Program-made: the position numbers and the translations under genes
Assembly: GCA_032718475.1 (NCBI GenBank)
Contig: JAUCBJ010006721.1
Coordinates: 1-41,064 of the forward strand
Direction of reading: 5' to 3'
Origin: Nemertoderma westbladi
Taxonomy: Eukaryota; Xenacoelomorpha; Nemertodermatida; Nemertodermatidae
DNA length: 41,064 bases
Notes under the pieces: model-generated
Database searches by the model: none
The model's input: the letters and a program-made list of their open reading frames with translations, nothing else
What the model was told of the DNA's origin: nothing
In this document: positions 31,847 to 41,064 of the stretch, piece after piece
Layout: every line of letters begins with the position of its first letter
How positions within the stretch are numbered: position 1 is the stretch's first letter

Positions 31847-32800
31847 ATGGAAGATACAGACCTTATCAAGTCATATACCCGGCGTGATGACACTGGAAGT
31901 TGTACCAGTATGGAGATCAGTGGTCTACTTAATATCCAATGTCATAAAGTTGTCACCATCATGATGACTTTGTACAGCGACTGTTCGAGTACCATCTTGA
32001 ACGGTAATAAGCGACGCAAACCTCATACTCGAGTGATGTTTAAGAAAGTCCGAATTGTATCCATTGCGGAGATGCTTCTTAACGTAAAGACGGTGGTTGT
32101 TTGTGCAACAAGAATTGAACTAAATCAAGGGATACTTCCCGCTCTTTCAGGGGTGCGGAACATTGTAAATCATGACACTGACATCGCCGAGCTAAAGATC
32201 GGGTATAATAGTCGCTTATCAGCTGTCATTGTTTGCGCCAGGATTGCGTTCCCATCGTCGTGGAGAGCCTATGGGGCCTCCAAACACCTCGTTGAACGGT
32301 TTACTGATGCGACTCAGTTCATGAAAATTGGCCACTGTGCCGCTTTACATGATGATGGAACCATTGTTGTCCTGGGAGCAGAAACCCGAGAATTGTTCAT
32401 AAGCAACGTCGTTTGCTATGATAAATACAATACGAATACCAACGAACCTGAGAGATGGATTCTACGTAATGGCCTACCTTCTGTACAAGTCACGGATATT
32501 TCCCACGCATTCAATACAGAGGTCCCTGGAATTCAACTAGTCAGAGAGCCGATCACATGTGTGAGGCAAAGAATTTATCGACCACACGAAACGAGCTGTG
32601 CTTATGATTTCGAAACGGTGGGAGTGCTTGAGGGGTTAACAGCAAAGAACTTCATTGGGAATAATGGTCGGGAGGTGTCTACAATACATGTGGTGTCGGA
32701 CCACCTCCTTGATCCTCAATTCTTGAGTAGGGACATCGCCTCTGGGTTCCAGAATCTTGTTGTGTTTTTGAGATTTTTGTTTAACAGAATAGAGGAATAG
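31847..32800 (+). CDS. Divergent TATA-binding-protein-like protein (putative), 317 aa
   Basis: An intact intronless frame among decayed repeats. Residues 95-190 follow the order of TBP repeat 1: G-I-L-P-x-L, N-I-V at 105-107, L-K-I, Y-N-S-R-L-S-A-V-I at 120-128 (TBP has Y-N-P-K-R-F-A-A-V-I), A-R-I, then A-A-L-H-D-D-G-T-I-V-V-L-G-A at 165-178 (TBP has A-L-I-F-x-S-G-K-x-V-x-T-G-A) and T-R-E. About 28 residues are inserted between the two halves. A second repeat is only faintly suggested near 212-265, and the first 95 residues are unrecognised. TBP-like proteins are host initiation factors and also occur in large DNA viruses. If the call is right, this would be a diverged or virus-derived member. 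The DNA-intercalating Phe pairs are not obvious, so DNA binding is uncertain. Confidence 0.4.
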   Translation: MEDTDLIKSYTRRDDTGSCTSMEISGLLNIQCHKVVTIMMTLYSDCSSTILNGNKRRKPHTRVMFKKVRIVSIAEMLLNVKTVVVCATRIELNQGILPALSGVRNIVNHDTDIAELKIGYNSRLSAVIVCARIAFPSSWRAYGASKHLVERFTDATQFMKIGHCAALHDDGTIVVLGAETRELFISNVVCYDKYNTNTNEPERWILRNGLPSVQVTDISHAFNTEVPGIQLVREPITCVRQRIYRPHETSCAYDFETVGVLEGLTAKNFIGNNGREVSTIHVVSDHLLDPQFLSRDIASGFQNLVVFLRFLFNRIEE

Positions 32801-32807
32801 GTAAGAA

Positions 32808-33229
32808 TATTTATTTTCGCCAAAATATAGCAAGAAATAGCAAGATTATTCATAATTTTCTCACTGTACGGTATGTACGCAAAGAAAAAATGAAGCAAAA
32901 AGCAAGGTCTGTCTGGTCTAGTGGTCTTTATTGTAATAAATAGCAACCAACACTTAGTTGGTGTGATGATAATTATATGATACACCTTCACTGAAAAGAG
33001 TGAAATTAGTGAAAGAATGTCAAAAATAAACACCCAAAAGAACACTTTTTTGATAACTGCGGCGAGAAACAGCATGGTTTCTGTCAGGCTTGAAAAATAG
33101 CAAGAAATAGCAAGGTTTTTTTCAAATAACGCAAGAAATCCCTCATCACACAAGGTCAGATTTTTTTCACGCAAGACAACTTAAAATATAGCAAGAGCTT
33201 GCGTGAAAATAGCAAGGTTGGCAACACTG
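32808..33229. repeat. AGCAAG-repeat segment ending in a CAGTGTTGCCAACC-type terminus
   Basis: The phrase (A)ATAGCAAG(AA) occurs repeatedly near 32826, 32836, 33098, 33107, 33188 and 33209. At the right edge GGTTGGCAACACTG (33216-33229) is the reverse complement of a terminus common in hAT-like and other DNA transposons of arthropods. The matching left end was not found, so the extent is approximate. A 152-codon minus-strand ORF (32716-33174) overlaps it, is hydrophobic and low-complexity, and is not supported as a gene. Confidence 0.45.
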
Positions 33230-33684
33230 GCTAGCTGGGTAGTCCAGGTAGCTCAAAATGACAAAGCTCATTCCCACAATGGGGCCTGGGCCAATAGTGG
33301 CCTGGCAGCCACGGTGATTGGTCTGAAGACCTCAATGAGTCCGTTGATATAAGTAGATTGGTCATTAACATATATTAATTATATTATTATTTTTTTATTA
33401 ATTATTACTTATTAATAGCTGTCTACTTTTATAAACATCCGGGAACTACACATTTTTTCCCCTGGAGCAGTTCACAAATTAAATATTGTAAACTTCATAA
33501 TTGGTAAATTTTACAAATGAATTTGTGTCCTTTATGAATTTGTGTCCATTATTTGTGAAAGTTTACAAATTAATTTTTTGGTGTAGTTTCTAATATGTGT
33601 CAGTGTGGTATTATTGTTATGTGGTATTGTTATGTTATGTGGTTATTATAGTTGAAACTTTATGGTAGTTTTCAGCAATTTGTC
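33230..33684. other. AT-rich spacer, nothing recognised
   Basis: Contains a short repeated GAATTTGTGTCC motif (near 33520 and 33536) and TTTACAAAT copies, but no gene or element boundary I can support. Confidence 0.5.
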
Positions 33685-34219
33685 AATCTGGTAAACATAG
33701 TACAGAGTTTAAATATAGTAGAGAAGCTTATTTCAAATCTTGCATCAGACAGTATCAAGGACTACAATTTTGTAGAATTCCAGATCATTTATTGAGAGAG
33801 ATAACAAAAAAATTTCAAGAGAACAATCTATTGGTTGAGGATTCTGAAAATAGGTATTCTTCTATAACAAGAAAAGATATAACAAGATGTTTAAAAGAAA
33901 TAAATTATGCTAAACATTACAAGAATGCTAATTTTATCTATCAAGTTATTACTAATAATCAAATAGACAATATTAGTCATTTAGAAACAAAACTCTTATG
34001 TGATTTAATAGATTCATTGTGGTATATAATACACTACATATACAACGCAAGAACTTTCTCAGTTTACAGTACTTATTGTTTCAGTTTCTATGTAGGCCTG
34101 AACACCCCTGCAATATTGCAAATTTTACTATATTAAAAACAGAAAATGTTAAAGAGTTTCACAATAATATTTGCAAAATAATTTTTAAAATCTTAGGTTG
34201 GAAATTTACACCTATTTAA
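33685..34219 (+). pseudogene. VLTF3-like (viral late transcription factor) fragment, frameshifted
   Basis: The family is the poxvirus A2L/VLTF3-type late transcription factor found across nucleocytoplasmic large DNA viruses and in some integrated elements. The first frame (open from ~33685 to 34010) has Y-S-R-E-A-Y-F-K, then R-Q-Y-Q-G, R-I-P-D-H-L-L, then D-I-x-x-C-L-K-E-I and an A-K-H-Y-K motif, in the order typical of the family. A frameshift near 34015-34035 moves the match to the next frame, which has R-K-N-F-L-S and, ~35 residues later, a terminal I-L-G-W-K-F-T-P before the stop at 34219. The zinc-binding N-terminal part is reduced to a C-Q-S-G remnant. It is broken and lacks its start, so no product is expected. 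Confidence 0.65.
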
Positions 34220-34254
34220 TATGATTTAAATATTATATTATATTAATATTGTAA

Positions 34255-34482
34255 ACTATATAGAATGCAAGTCATTATAAAAAAATTACTTTAATTAACT
34301 TTCAATACCTCGGAGGTTTGTGTATTTGATAAACTTGCCATTTTATATATATTTTATTTCTTTAAATCAATTATTTATAGATTACATCTTACTTCTAACA
34401 TTAACCTTTGATCCCAAGATTAAACTATATAGAATGCAAGTCATTATAAAAATTACTTTAATTAACTTTCAATACCTCATGA
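34255..34482 (+). repeat. Direct duplication of a ~57-bp segment
   Basis: CTATATAGAATGCAAGTCAT followed by ATTACTTTAATTAACTTTC and AATACCTC occurs at ~34255-34312 and again at ~34424-34480, ~169 bp apart, differing by A-run length. The sequence around it, 34220-34736, is AT-rich and otherwise unrecognised. Confidence 0.7.
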
Positions 34483-34736
34483 CCTTTGGTAAAGTGCTCA
34501 TGGCATGAGCACTTGAATATCAATATAAATCATATATTGAGGAGGTTTCAATACCTTAGTTTCCAAACCAAAACCTACTCATACATTCTCATTTTTTTAT
34601 CTACAATGACCTTTGATCAGCGTATGAGAACCTATTATTTGTTTAATATATATTGAAATAGCTCCACGTGCATTATATGGAGTAAATTTTAACCAGGGGG
34701 TAGTTGGTGTTCTCATTCATTGGTTTTCTATACTAC

Positions 34737-35143
34737 TGGCAAGTCGTTTCCAAGGTCTACCCAGAGCTTGGTTTAGCCGAGACACGAGGATCTGAACTTT
34801 GCATTCCTAATACTCTACTTACCAATAATACTTGAGTATAGTAGGAGCTTTATTGTACTTTAATAAGTACGGACATTTCATCTTACTGTAGTTACGTATT
34901 TATAATATGATACGGACAGTAAGGAAAGAGAAAAATAATTATTTCTCGCCGTTGCACTAAATATATAATGTAAGTAATTAAGAAATAAACACGAATATAT
35001 ATAATGCACTAATCTACTGAATAATCGCTAAATAACATTCTACTAAATAAAATTAAAGAAAACGATTATAATAAAATTACATAATAATACATACATAAAT
35101 ATAAAAATAATAAAAAACAGATATAAAATAATGTAGTCACACA
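34737..35143 (-). mobile_element. BEL/Pao-like element, 3' LTR (minus-strand copy)
   Basis: Reverse complement of the LTR at 23921. On the minus strand it starts TGTGTGACT after GGAGTGGG and ends CTTGCCA; sequence to the left (34736 and below) is unrelated to the other copies, so the element ends here. TG...CA ends fit an LTR. A stretch GGAAAGAGACAGAGAAC inside the pol frame (~35241-35257) is a rival polypurine tract, which would put the LTR start inside pol. Confidence 0.75.
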
Positions 35144-35159
35144 CCCACTCCAGACGCTG

Positions 35160-36550
35160 TTACGTTGGGGAGTCCCTAGATGTTTGTTGGATTAGGGAGG
35201 TGGTCGTGGGAAGAGTATCTTGCCTTCCATAGTTTCCGGATAGTTCTCTGTCTCTTTCCAGTAAACATAAACGACCAACTGGGCGATTGAGTTGTTGTGT
35301 TTCGAATACAATTCCAGGTTTCTTAAAGTTACGTCGCATGACGACGAGTTCTACCGATCGCACTAAACCATCATCGGATATATGAGTTTCGATGATACGA
35401 CCTGTCTGCCACCGCTTACGTGGAAGATCTGATTCCACAATAAGGACCATGTCTCCGGCGCTGACGTTTTCTTGCTGCGCAAACCACTTGGTTCGAAGTT
35501 GTAGCGTAGGCAGATAATGTTTTTCGAAATGGTCAGCGAAATGACAGGATAATAACTGCATAAGTTGCCAAGTTTGTCGGCAGTATTCGTCTCCGTCCGC
35601 GATTTCCGATTTTGGGAGCATGGCTACAGGTTTCTTCAGTAGGAAATGCGCGGGTGTTAGCGCTTCTAGGGAGTCGGGACTCGATGATACTGGCATAAGC
35701 GGTCTCTTGTTAAGATAGGCGGCGATTTCCTCCATTAACGTCCGCAAAAGTTCGTCGGTGAGATACGCGCGACAAGGCACTATAAAGTGAGATGCGGTCT
35801 TCACGCTCCTTATTAATCTCTCCCAACTTCCTCCCCACCAAGGGGCGTCGGTGGCGTTGAAGGTCAGAGCTAGATGCTGTTACCCTTAGCTGATCGTCCA
35901 CCTGTCTTTGGTTCCAATCTTTAACGTAAGCATTGATCTCATTATTGGCGCCAATGAAGTTCGTTCCCTTATCAGATCTCATCGTGTTGCTAGTTCCAAA
36001 GCGAGCAATCTGTCGGCGTAAACTCAGTAGGAAGCTGTTGGTAGATAGATCGTTCACCATATCTAGATGGATCGCTCTACAAGTAATACAGACAAAGATG
36101 ACACACCATCGCTTGACTATATATAGTCCTAGCACGATATACTTCAATAGGGCCAAATAGATCCACACCGGTATTAGTAAAGGCTGGTTCATAGAAGCTT
36201 ACTCGTTCCCTAGGTAATTCTGCCTCTCGCTGTGTTAAAGGCCTACTGAATGCTTTCCTACAGGGTATACAGATCCTAAGAACTTGGTTCAGAGCTCTAC
36301 GGGGTTTATGGAAATAATAGCGAGTTCGAATTTCGCTAAGAACTCGTTCTCTACCAGCATGGTAAAGCCTACTGTGAACATCTACAATCATCTTGATTTG
36401 TATTTCAAGATTTCTAATGAGTATGGGAAACTTAGTGTCAAAGGATAATGGAGCATTAGTTAATCTCCCTCCAACACGTATTAACGTATTTTGGTCCCAA
36501 GTATTAATGGATGGGCGCGTATAGTACGGCTGCACACATCGGCTAGCCAA
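35160..36550 (-). pseudogene. BEL/Pao-type integrase with C-terminal DUF5641-like domain, frameshifted
   Basis: Frame 1 (36550-36077) has R-V-G-G-R-L, the HHCC zinc-binding domain (H59, H64, C94, C97), L-P-R-E-R-V and G-V-D-L-F-G-P, the first catalytic Asp. Frame 2 (36192-35710) has C-R-A-I-H-L and S-D-K-G-T-N-F (second Asp). Frame 3, ending at 35160, has G-G-S-W-E-R-L-I-R-S-V-K (catalytic Glu codon at 35820-35822), then A-Y-L-N-K-R-P-L, H-F-L-L, a G-D-M-V-L-I segment and R-P-V-x-R-L-C-L-L-E, as in DUF5641 at the end of BEL/Pao polyproteins. The D-D-E triad is retained but two frameshifts interrupt it. There is no reverse transcriptase or RNase H upstream. Confidence 0.9.
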
Positions 36551-39351
36551 CTGGCAAGTGCGGTGTTTTCAAAGATCGTGTATATAGCTAAGGAGGGACG
36601 GAGTGGAACACTCATGAAGCTATACACGGCGCCAGGTGCGGTCAATGGTCCATCAAAGTATAATCGAGAATAATGGTCTCCGTATACTTGTTGATAGTTA
36701 ATGGGATTTCCGACTTTGAAATTCCATCCGTATTCCTGAAAGGCAAGATGTCCGATGGAAGTTCGTTGCATCTTTGTAATGTTGCTAGACGTGTTAGCAT
36801 ACATGGTGCGGAAGAAACCTCGACCTTCTGCCCAGCGAGCAATCAGCTGAGTATCAACGAAAGGGTATGGAATGTTCTCCATATTCCGAAAGTCGTTTTG
36901 GAGATCTCCATAAACAGCTGAGCCGATTTTAAGGATTCTTTCGTTGAACAACATCTCGAGTACGGGCTGGGGTAACATCGATCCATCGATGCCCATGGCC
37001 GGTTTGCGTTCGGTGTCAATGACGTAACGCTGCGCGAGTTCGAATTGTCCATGTCGGAGATTCTTTTGTGTTTCGGTGAGAGTTTCAAAAGAATAATCAA
37101 TCACGTCGGAACACGCTCGAGTAAACACGTGGGTAGAACCAGCTAATCCGCGTATGTGGATCATGCGCGTAGTTCCTAGTTCTCCGACCGGAACGCTACC
37201 TTCATTATCGTAGGTGACAACTCCATACATCTCAATAACATTAAGAGTATCATTCCGCTCCTTGGTGGCGTTCTCTAGGGTCATCCCTACTGGATGCCAC
37301 AAGTGGCGCATTGGTTAGCGTCAGGGAGATCACTATACTTCATGTGCCGAGTGATATACGTCTCCACATTTCCATATCTTTGTATTTTCTCTTCTTCAAA
37401 TAATACATCTAGATTCCAATGGACTAATCGAGTTTTAATAAATCCATCGAGATTATAAGGAGGTTCTATATCTTTCTCGATTCGAGAAATGTTATATGGT
37501 TTTCTAAATGAGTTTACCTTTACTAACTGATCCAGATGTTTCTGCAATTGTTCGAGTTCGACAATGTCTAGAGGATTTATTAGTGGTAGAAACTTTAAAT
37601 TATGTGTCGGGTCTTCTGGTTTTACCATATAATATTGAGTCAGATTAACGTAATAAGGGTGGTCTTTAATCCCATAAAACGAGTTCTGTAAAGGTCTAGT
37701 GCGTATGTTGACATCGTGTACCATACGACGGACAAGATCCGCTCGATTGTCCGGAGGTTCAACGAGTATACCGTCAACACGAGCGGCCTCGATCGGCGGA
37801 CGCTGTAACATAGGGGCATCAGCGATAAGATTTTGCGATCCTGTACTGATATCAACCGGTTGAGGTTGTATCGTCGCGAAGAGCTTGTCCCCGAAATGTG
37901 GAATCATCGAGGGATGACGAACGGTTTTAGAGTAGAGGTCCGTGATGAGGATTTGAGCTTCCAGTTGGGCTAAAGCGGCTTCTTCTCTCTCTTCCAGTTT
38001 CGTGTGTTTCTCTTCGAGTAGATTTTCTTCCGCTTGTCTCTGTAAGCGTTCATCTAAAAATTCTTGGAGAGAATACGTGCGTCCAAGCTCGATGTCTTCC
38101 TCGAGGTTTTGGATTTCTCTATCGAACTGTGGCAAGGCTAACTCCTTCACCGATTGGACTTGTTGTTGTAATTTACGTTTCTCTAAATAATCTTGTGTTC
38201 CCTTTCCGATCTTCTGTCGAATAGCGTCTAAAGCGTTTCTTATAACGCTCTCCTCGACTTCCGTGGCGGGTTGCATCGGGTTTAATCCTGGACGATTGTA
38301 AGGATCAAAGGGCGATATTAGCTGCCCGCGTCCCAATCCGGCTAAGTAGGATGGGCGGATGTCTAACGAACGCACTACCGGAGCACCACCGATTAATTGT
38401 TCGGGTAACACTAAGTCTTTGAACATGGAATATAGTTTGGGAGGATCAGTGATACTGTTAGGATCAAGAGTTTGAGGTCTCACTAGGGAATGAGGAGGCC
38501 TGACCGAGTATTCCGGAACTCTGATCATGGGTTTATTCAGTGATCGTTTAAGACGAGCGATCGTAGGTGGTACGTCGAACAGGTTTCGCTCAAAACTCCC
38601 GTCGGTGTAACGCGTAAAGCTGTGTTTAGCGCAACGTCTCCGCGGATGTTTATGTCTTTCAGTTTGTTGGTTGGGTCTAGGGCATTCGTCACAATAATAC
38701 CAAAGACGTACGTCCTGCAGAGGAAACGCGGGTGATCGTTCTCCAGTTTTGCAATATTCTTCCATTTGTTCAAAACTATCCGGGATAACAGGTAGTGGCG
38801 GTAAGATACATCATCGTGAAATAGAGCCATTTGAGTTCTACCACAGGGTCCTGATGTATACCTTGAGGATATCGAGTCTCTAGGTTCTGCTGACTGGCGA
38901 TGTTGAGATAGGTTTCTCTCAAAAATTCCAGGTATTCGTTGAAGTCGATGCGTTTATCCGGTTCTTCAACGTTTTCTCTTTCCAGTCTACTACGAATAGA
39001 ATTTTCGTGATCTATTCTCGGTTTATCATTACGACTCCGCTGGGTATGATATTTAAATAGAACCATTTCCCTCTCTGTATCTACATCGTCCGTATCATGC
39101 AAATCGATAGGATGGCCGGTAGTTAAGAAGTCCATATACGTACCATTACGATTCGTATAGCGAGTGGTGAATTTTCGATAGTCCAATTCACGCGCAAGTT
39201 GCTCTTGAGACATCGGCGGTTCGATATAACGACCATCGTCCTCCGTAATGGTTGGATTGGCTTCACCGCGTATTAAGCTATCCACAAATGCTTGTAAAGG
39301 TAGGGTATATCGCTCCCTAATACCAAGATCATCTTCTATCAACTCCGTCAT
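36481..39351 (-). pseudogene. Gag-like region of the BEL/Pao-like element, unrecognised, broken by frameshifts
   Basis: Three frames follow one another: 39351-38776, 38765-37287 and 37311-36481; the breaks near 38780-38815 and 37300 look like single-base shifts, so about 950 codons probably formed one product. Visible elements are a charged N-terminal part, a possible zinc site C-D-E-C...R-R-C-A-K-H early in frame 2, a proline-rich part, a long Glu/Lys/Gln-rich coiled-coil-like stretch (about residues 190-280 of frame 2), a C-A-T-C near its end, and a more globular third part. It contains no DUF1759 or protease signature I recognise and no YVDD or other RT motif. Its place after the leader suggests Gag, but the sequence alone does not identify it. 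The third part overlaps the integrase start by 70 bp in another frame. Confidence 0.6.
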
Positions 39352-40560
39352 ATCTGCTATCTGAGTTTATTAATATCAAATAAGTTTATATTTAGGCGAG
39401 CGGGCGTCGCTGCCTACTACTCTTTGCCCCCGGACAGTGGGATTCTCAGCGCCGATGTACCGTCGTCGCGGTGTTTACGCCAACATGTAGCAACAGCACG
39501 ACAACGATAACCGGCATAAGTCACTCCACTGTCCGTCCCAAAGGCTTGGATCCACTTAGGTTCTTTCTATAGGAGAGTTGGGCTATTTTTACAATTGCGA
39601 CTAGCTACTGTAAACATACTTTAGCAGTAACATTCACCTATAAACGCACAAATTCCACACAACTGTCACCAACTGCACACATACAGGCCATTTGTCCGTT
39701 AGTCAGTGCCTTCCAGAATGTCACGTTATTACTGTGTATCCTTGGATACTAACAGTATGCTATATATTCTCTATGCTATGCAATGGGACAAGCTTTCTAT
39801 TGTTCTTTTAACTTGCTTCTAATTCGAGCGTGGGTGTTGCTATGGTGACATTATGGAATGCTAGCGGTAGAATTAGGGTAATTCTCATGCATACAGATCT
39901 GGGATGCTATTTAATAATAATTCTTTAATTGTCAATATCCTCTTTATGCATGATTTTATTAATTTTATCGGCTATTGACTATATGTTGGAGATTCTCGCA
40001 CTCTAATACACTCAATAGGATGAATCTCCGCTCCCGTGATCTATTAATTAATGGAATTTTGGGAATGTTATAAATTGCACAAAATGACAATTTATGAAAT
40101 TCATTTAAATATGAATTTAAATTTATTCCCGTGAATTTTATTATTTGATGTTAAAATTGACACAATTTGATTCCAGAGCAGGTCTGGGGACATAGGATCC
40201 TTAATTCTATGAAATTTGTCTTTTAAGAGTATCTGTAAGTGCTACGATATCTTAATCGACTAGAATTGTTAACGAATCTGAATTTTACAGATTTTTATAA
40301 ATATTAAATTAATATTTAAGATGGGCACCGATTTATTCCAGAACTTGTCTGGGGACGTTAACCACTGATTCTAGAATTTGTCTTTCAAGTATATCGGTGG
40401 GTGCCGCGATATCTTAATCGACTAGAATTACAGATGGTCAAAAGGTTTAACAGATTTAATTGCGTTTTACGCTACTGTTATATGGACATCACGCTACTAT
40501 ATGTATTATTTAATGTAAGGTAGAAGAGCAATATCGCACGAAGCAATGTCAGTGTGAAGA
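39352..40560 (-). other. 5' leader of the minus-strand BEL/Pao-like element
   Basis: Colinear in reverse complement with 24315-25526, including the internal duplication (here near 40145-40260 and 40320-40435) and the GC-richer stretch before the start codon. Non-coding. Presence in both copies makes it a genuine part of the element and not a chance flank. Confidence 0.65.
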
Positions 40561-40962
40561 GGCAAGTCGTTTCCAAGGTCTACCCAGAGCTTGGTTTAGC
40601 TGAGACACAAGGATCTGAACTTTGCATTCCTAATACTCTGCCTACTAATATTACTTGAATATAGTAGTGGCTTTATTGTACTTTAAGAAGTACGGACATT
40701 TCATCTTACTGTAGTCACGTATTTATAATATGATACGGACAGTAAGGAAAGAGAAAAATAATTATTTTCTCGCCGTCGCACTAAATATATATTATAAGTA
40801 ATTACGTATGTAATAAACACTAATATATTGCACTAATCTACTAAATAATCACTAAAATAACATTCTACTAAATAAAATTGAATAAAAACGATTATAATAA
40901 AGTACATAATAAAGTTCGCATATAAAAATATAATAAAATAGATAAAACAATATAGTCATACA
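40561..40962 (-). mobile_element. BEL/Pao-like element, 5' LTR (minus-strand copy)
   Basis: Reverse complement matches the LTRs at 23921 and 34737, with several substitutions and small indels relative to its partner at 34737-35143. This shows that the pair has diverged since insertion or derives from recombination. Continues without a break into pol-tail sequence at 40963. Confidence 0.75.
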
Positions 40963-41064
40963 CCCACTCCAGACGTATCACGTTGGGGAGTCCCTAGATG
41001 TTTGAGGAATTAGGGAGGTGGTCGTGGGAAGAGTGTCTTGCCTTCCATAGTTTCCAGAGAGTTC
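40963..41064 (-). pseudogene. BEL/Pao Pol C-terminal tail of a neighbouring copy (cut by window end)
   Basis: Aligns with 35144-35245 including the short coding end (T-A-G-G-G-A-C-T-C-C bases and the C-rich CCCACGACCACCTCCC block on the minus strand). It indicates either a second element in tandem, sharing the LTR at 40561, or an LTR that starts inside pol. Confidence 0.7.

Noticed and set aside
32716-33174. 152-codon membrane-like ORF on the minus strand
   Set aside because: Hydrophobic low-complexity reading of AT-rich repeat DNA overlapping the TBP-like gene end; no family signature.
35144-35152. LTR start at TGGAGTGGG instead of TGTGTGACT
   Set aside because: GGAGTGGG reads better as a short polypurine tract before TG, but the evidence is weak and the boundary stays approximate.

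Overview
This is a repeat-dominated stretch of a metazoan, most likely invertebrate, nuclear genome. The reasons are a piggyBac transposase with its C-terminal Cys/His domain, BEL/Pao-type LTR retroelement remains, fold-back MITE-like elements, poly-T/AG splice-acceptor-like joints, AT-rich spacers, and no operons or ribosome binding sites. A crustacean, other arthropod or mollusc would fit, but the species cannot be fixed from the sequence. Almost every coding stretch belongs to a mobile or virus-like element and most are broken.

Layout. 1-2454: one copy of an 0.87-kb LTR-like repeat, split by a 1.66-kb GC-rich insertion; the sister copy is at 27332-28197. 2455-15690: a mosaic array of 52 copies of a constant 107-bp module (M) separated by three kinds of variable cassette (a 73 bp, b 141 bp, c 60 bp). 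It is interrupted twice by, and finally ends at, copies of a gene unit encoding a ~280-300 aa protein that I tentatively place in the LRAT/NlpC-P60-like (H-box/NC) papain-like acyltransferase/hydrolase group. 16096-18838: the third copy of that gene abuts a 5'-truncated, frameshifted piggyBac element whose right end is preserved precisely at TTAA. 18835-22206: two near-identical ~1.4-kb copies of a decayed retroviral-type integrase fragment, separated and followed by further M-like joints carrying new cassettes. 22257-23843: a 65-bp C-rich minisatellite. 23844-26730 (+) and 34737-41064 (-): two copies of one BEL/Pao-like LTR element in opposite orientations. It has a large unrecognised Gag-like region joined directly to integrase and no recognisable reverse transcriptase. 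28375-30665: two nested inverted-repeat (fold-back) elements. 31847-32800: an intact 317-aa ORF with a TATA-binding-protein-like repeat. 33685-34219: a broken fragment resembling the poxvirus/NCLDV late transcription factor VLTF3.

The most interesting part is the M/cassette array. Every module ends in a T8AG acceptor-like tract, and directly after it unrelated-looking cassettes share one reading frame (pattern L-x-x-A-S-x-[FY]-x-x-H-x-[DE]). Cassettes a and c differ mostly by synonymous or conservative changes. This suggests that the cassettes descend from exons selected for protein sequence and then amplified into a higher-order tandem array. Whether any is still spliced or translated cannot be decided from DNA alone. 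LRAT-like, TBP-like and VLTF3-like genes within 30 kb also hint at one or more endogenous large-DNA-virus or giant-transposon sources, but they are not visibly linked as one element.
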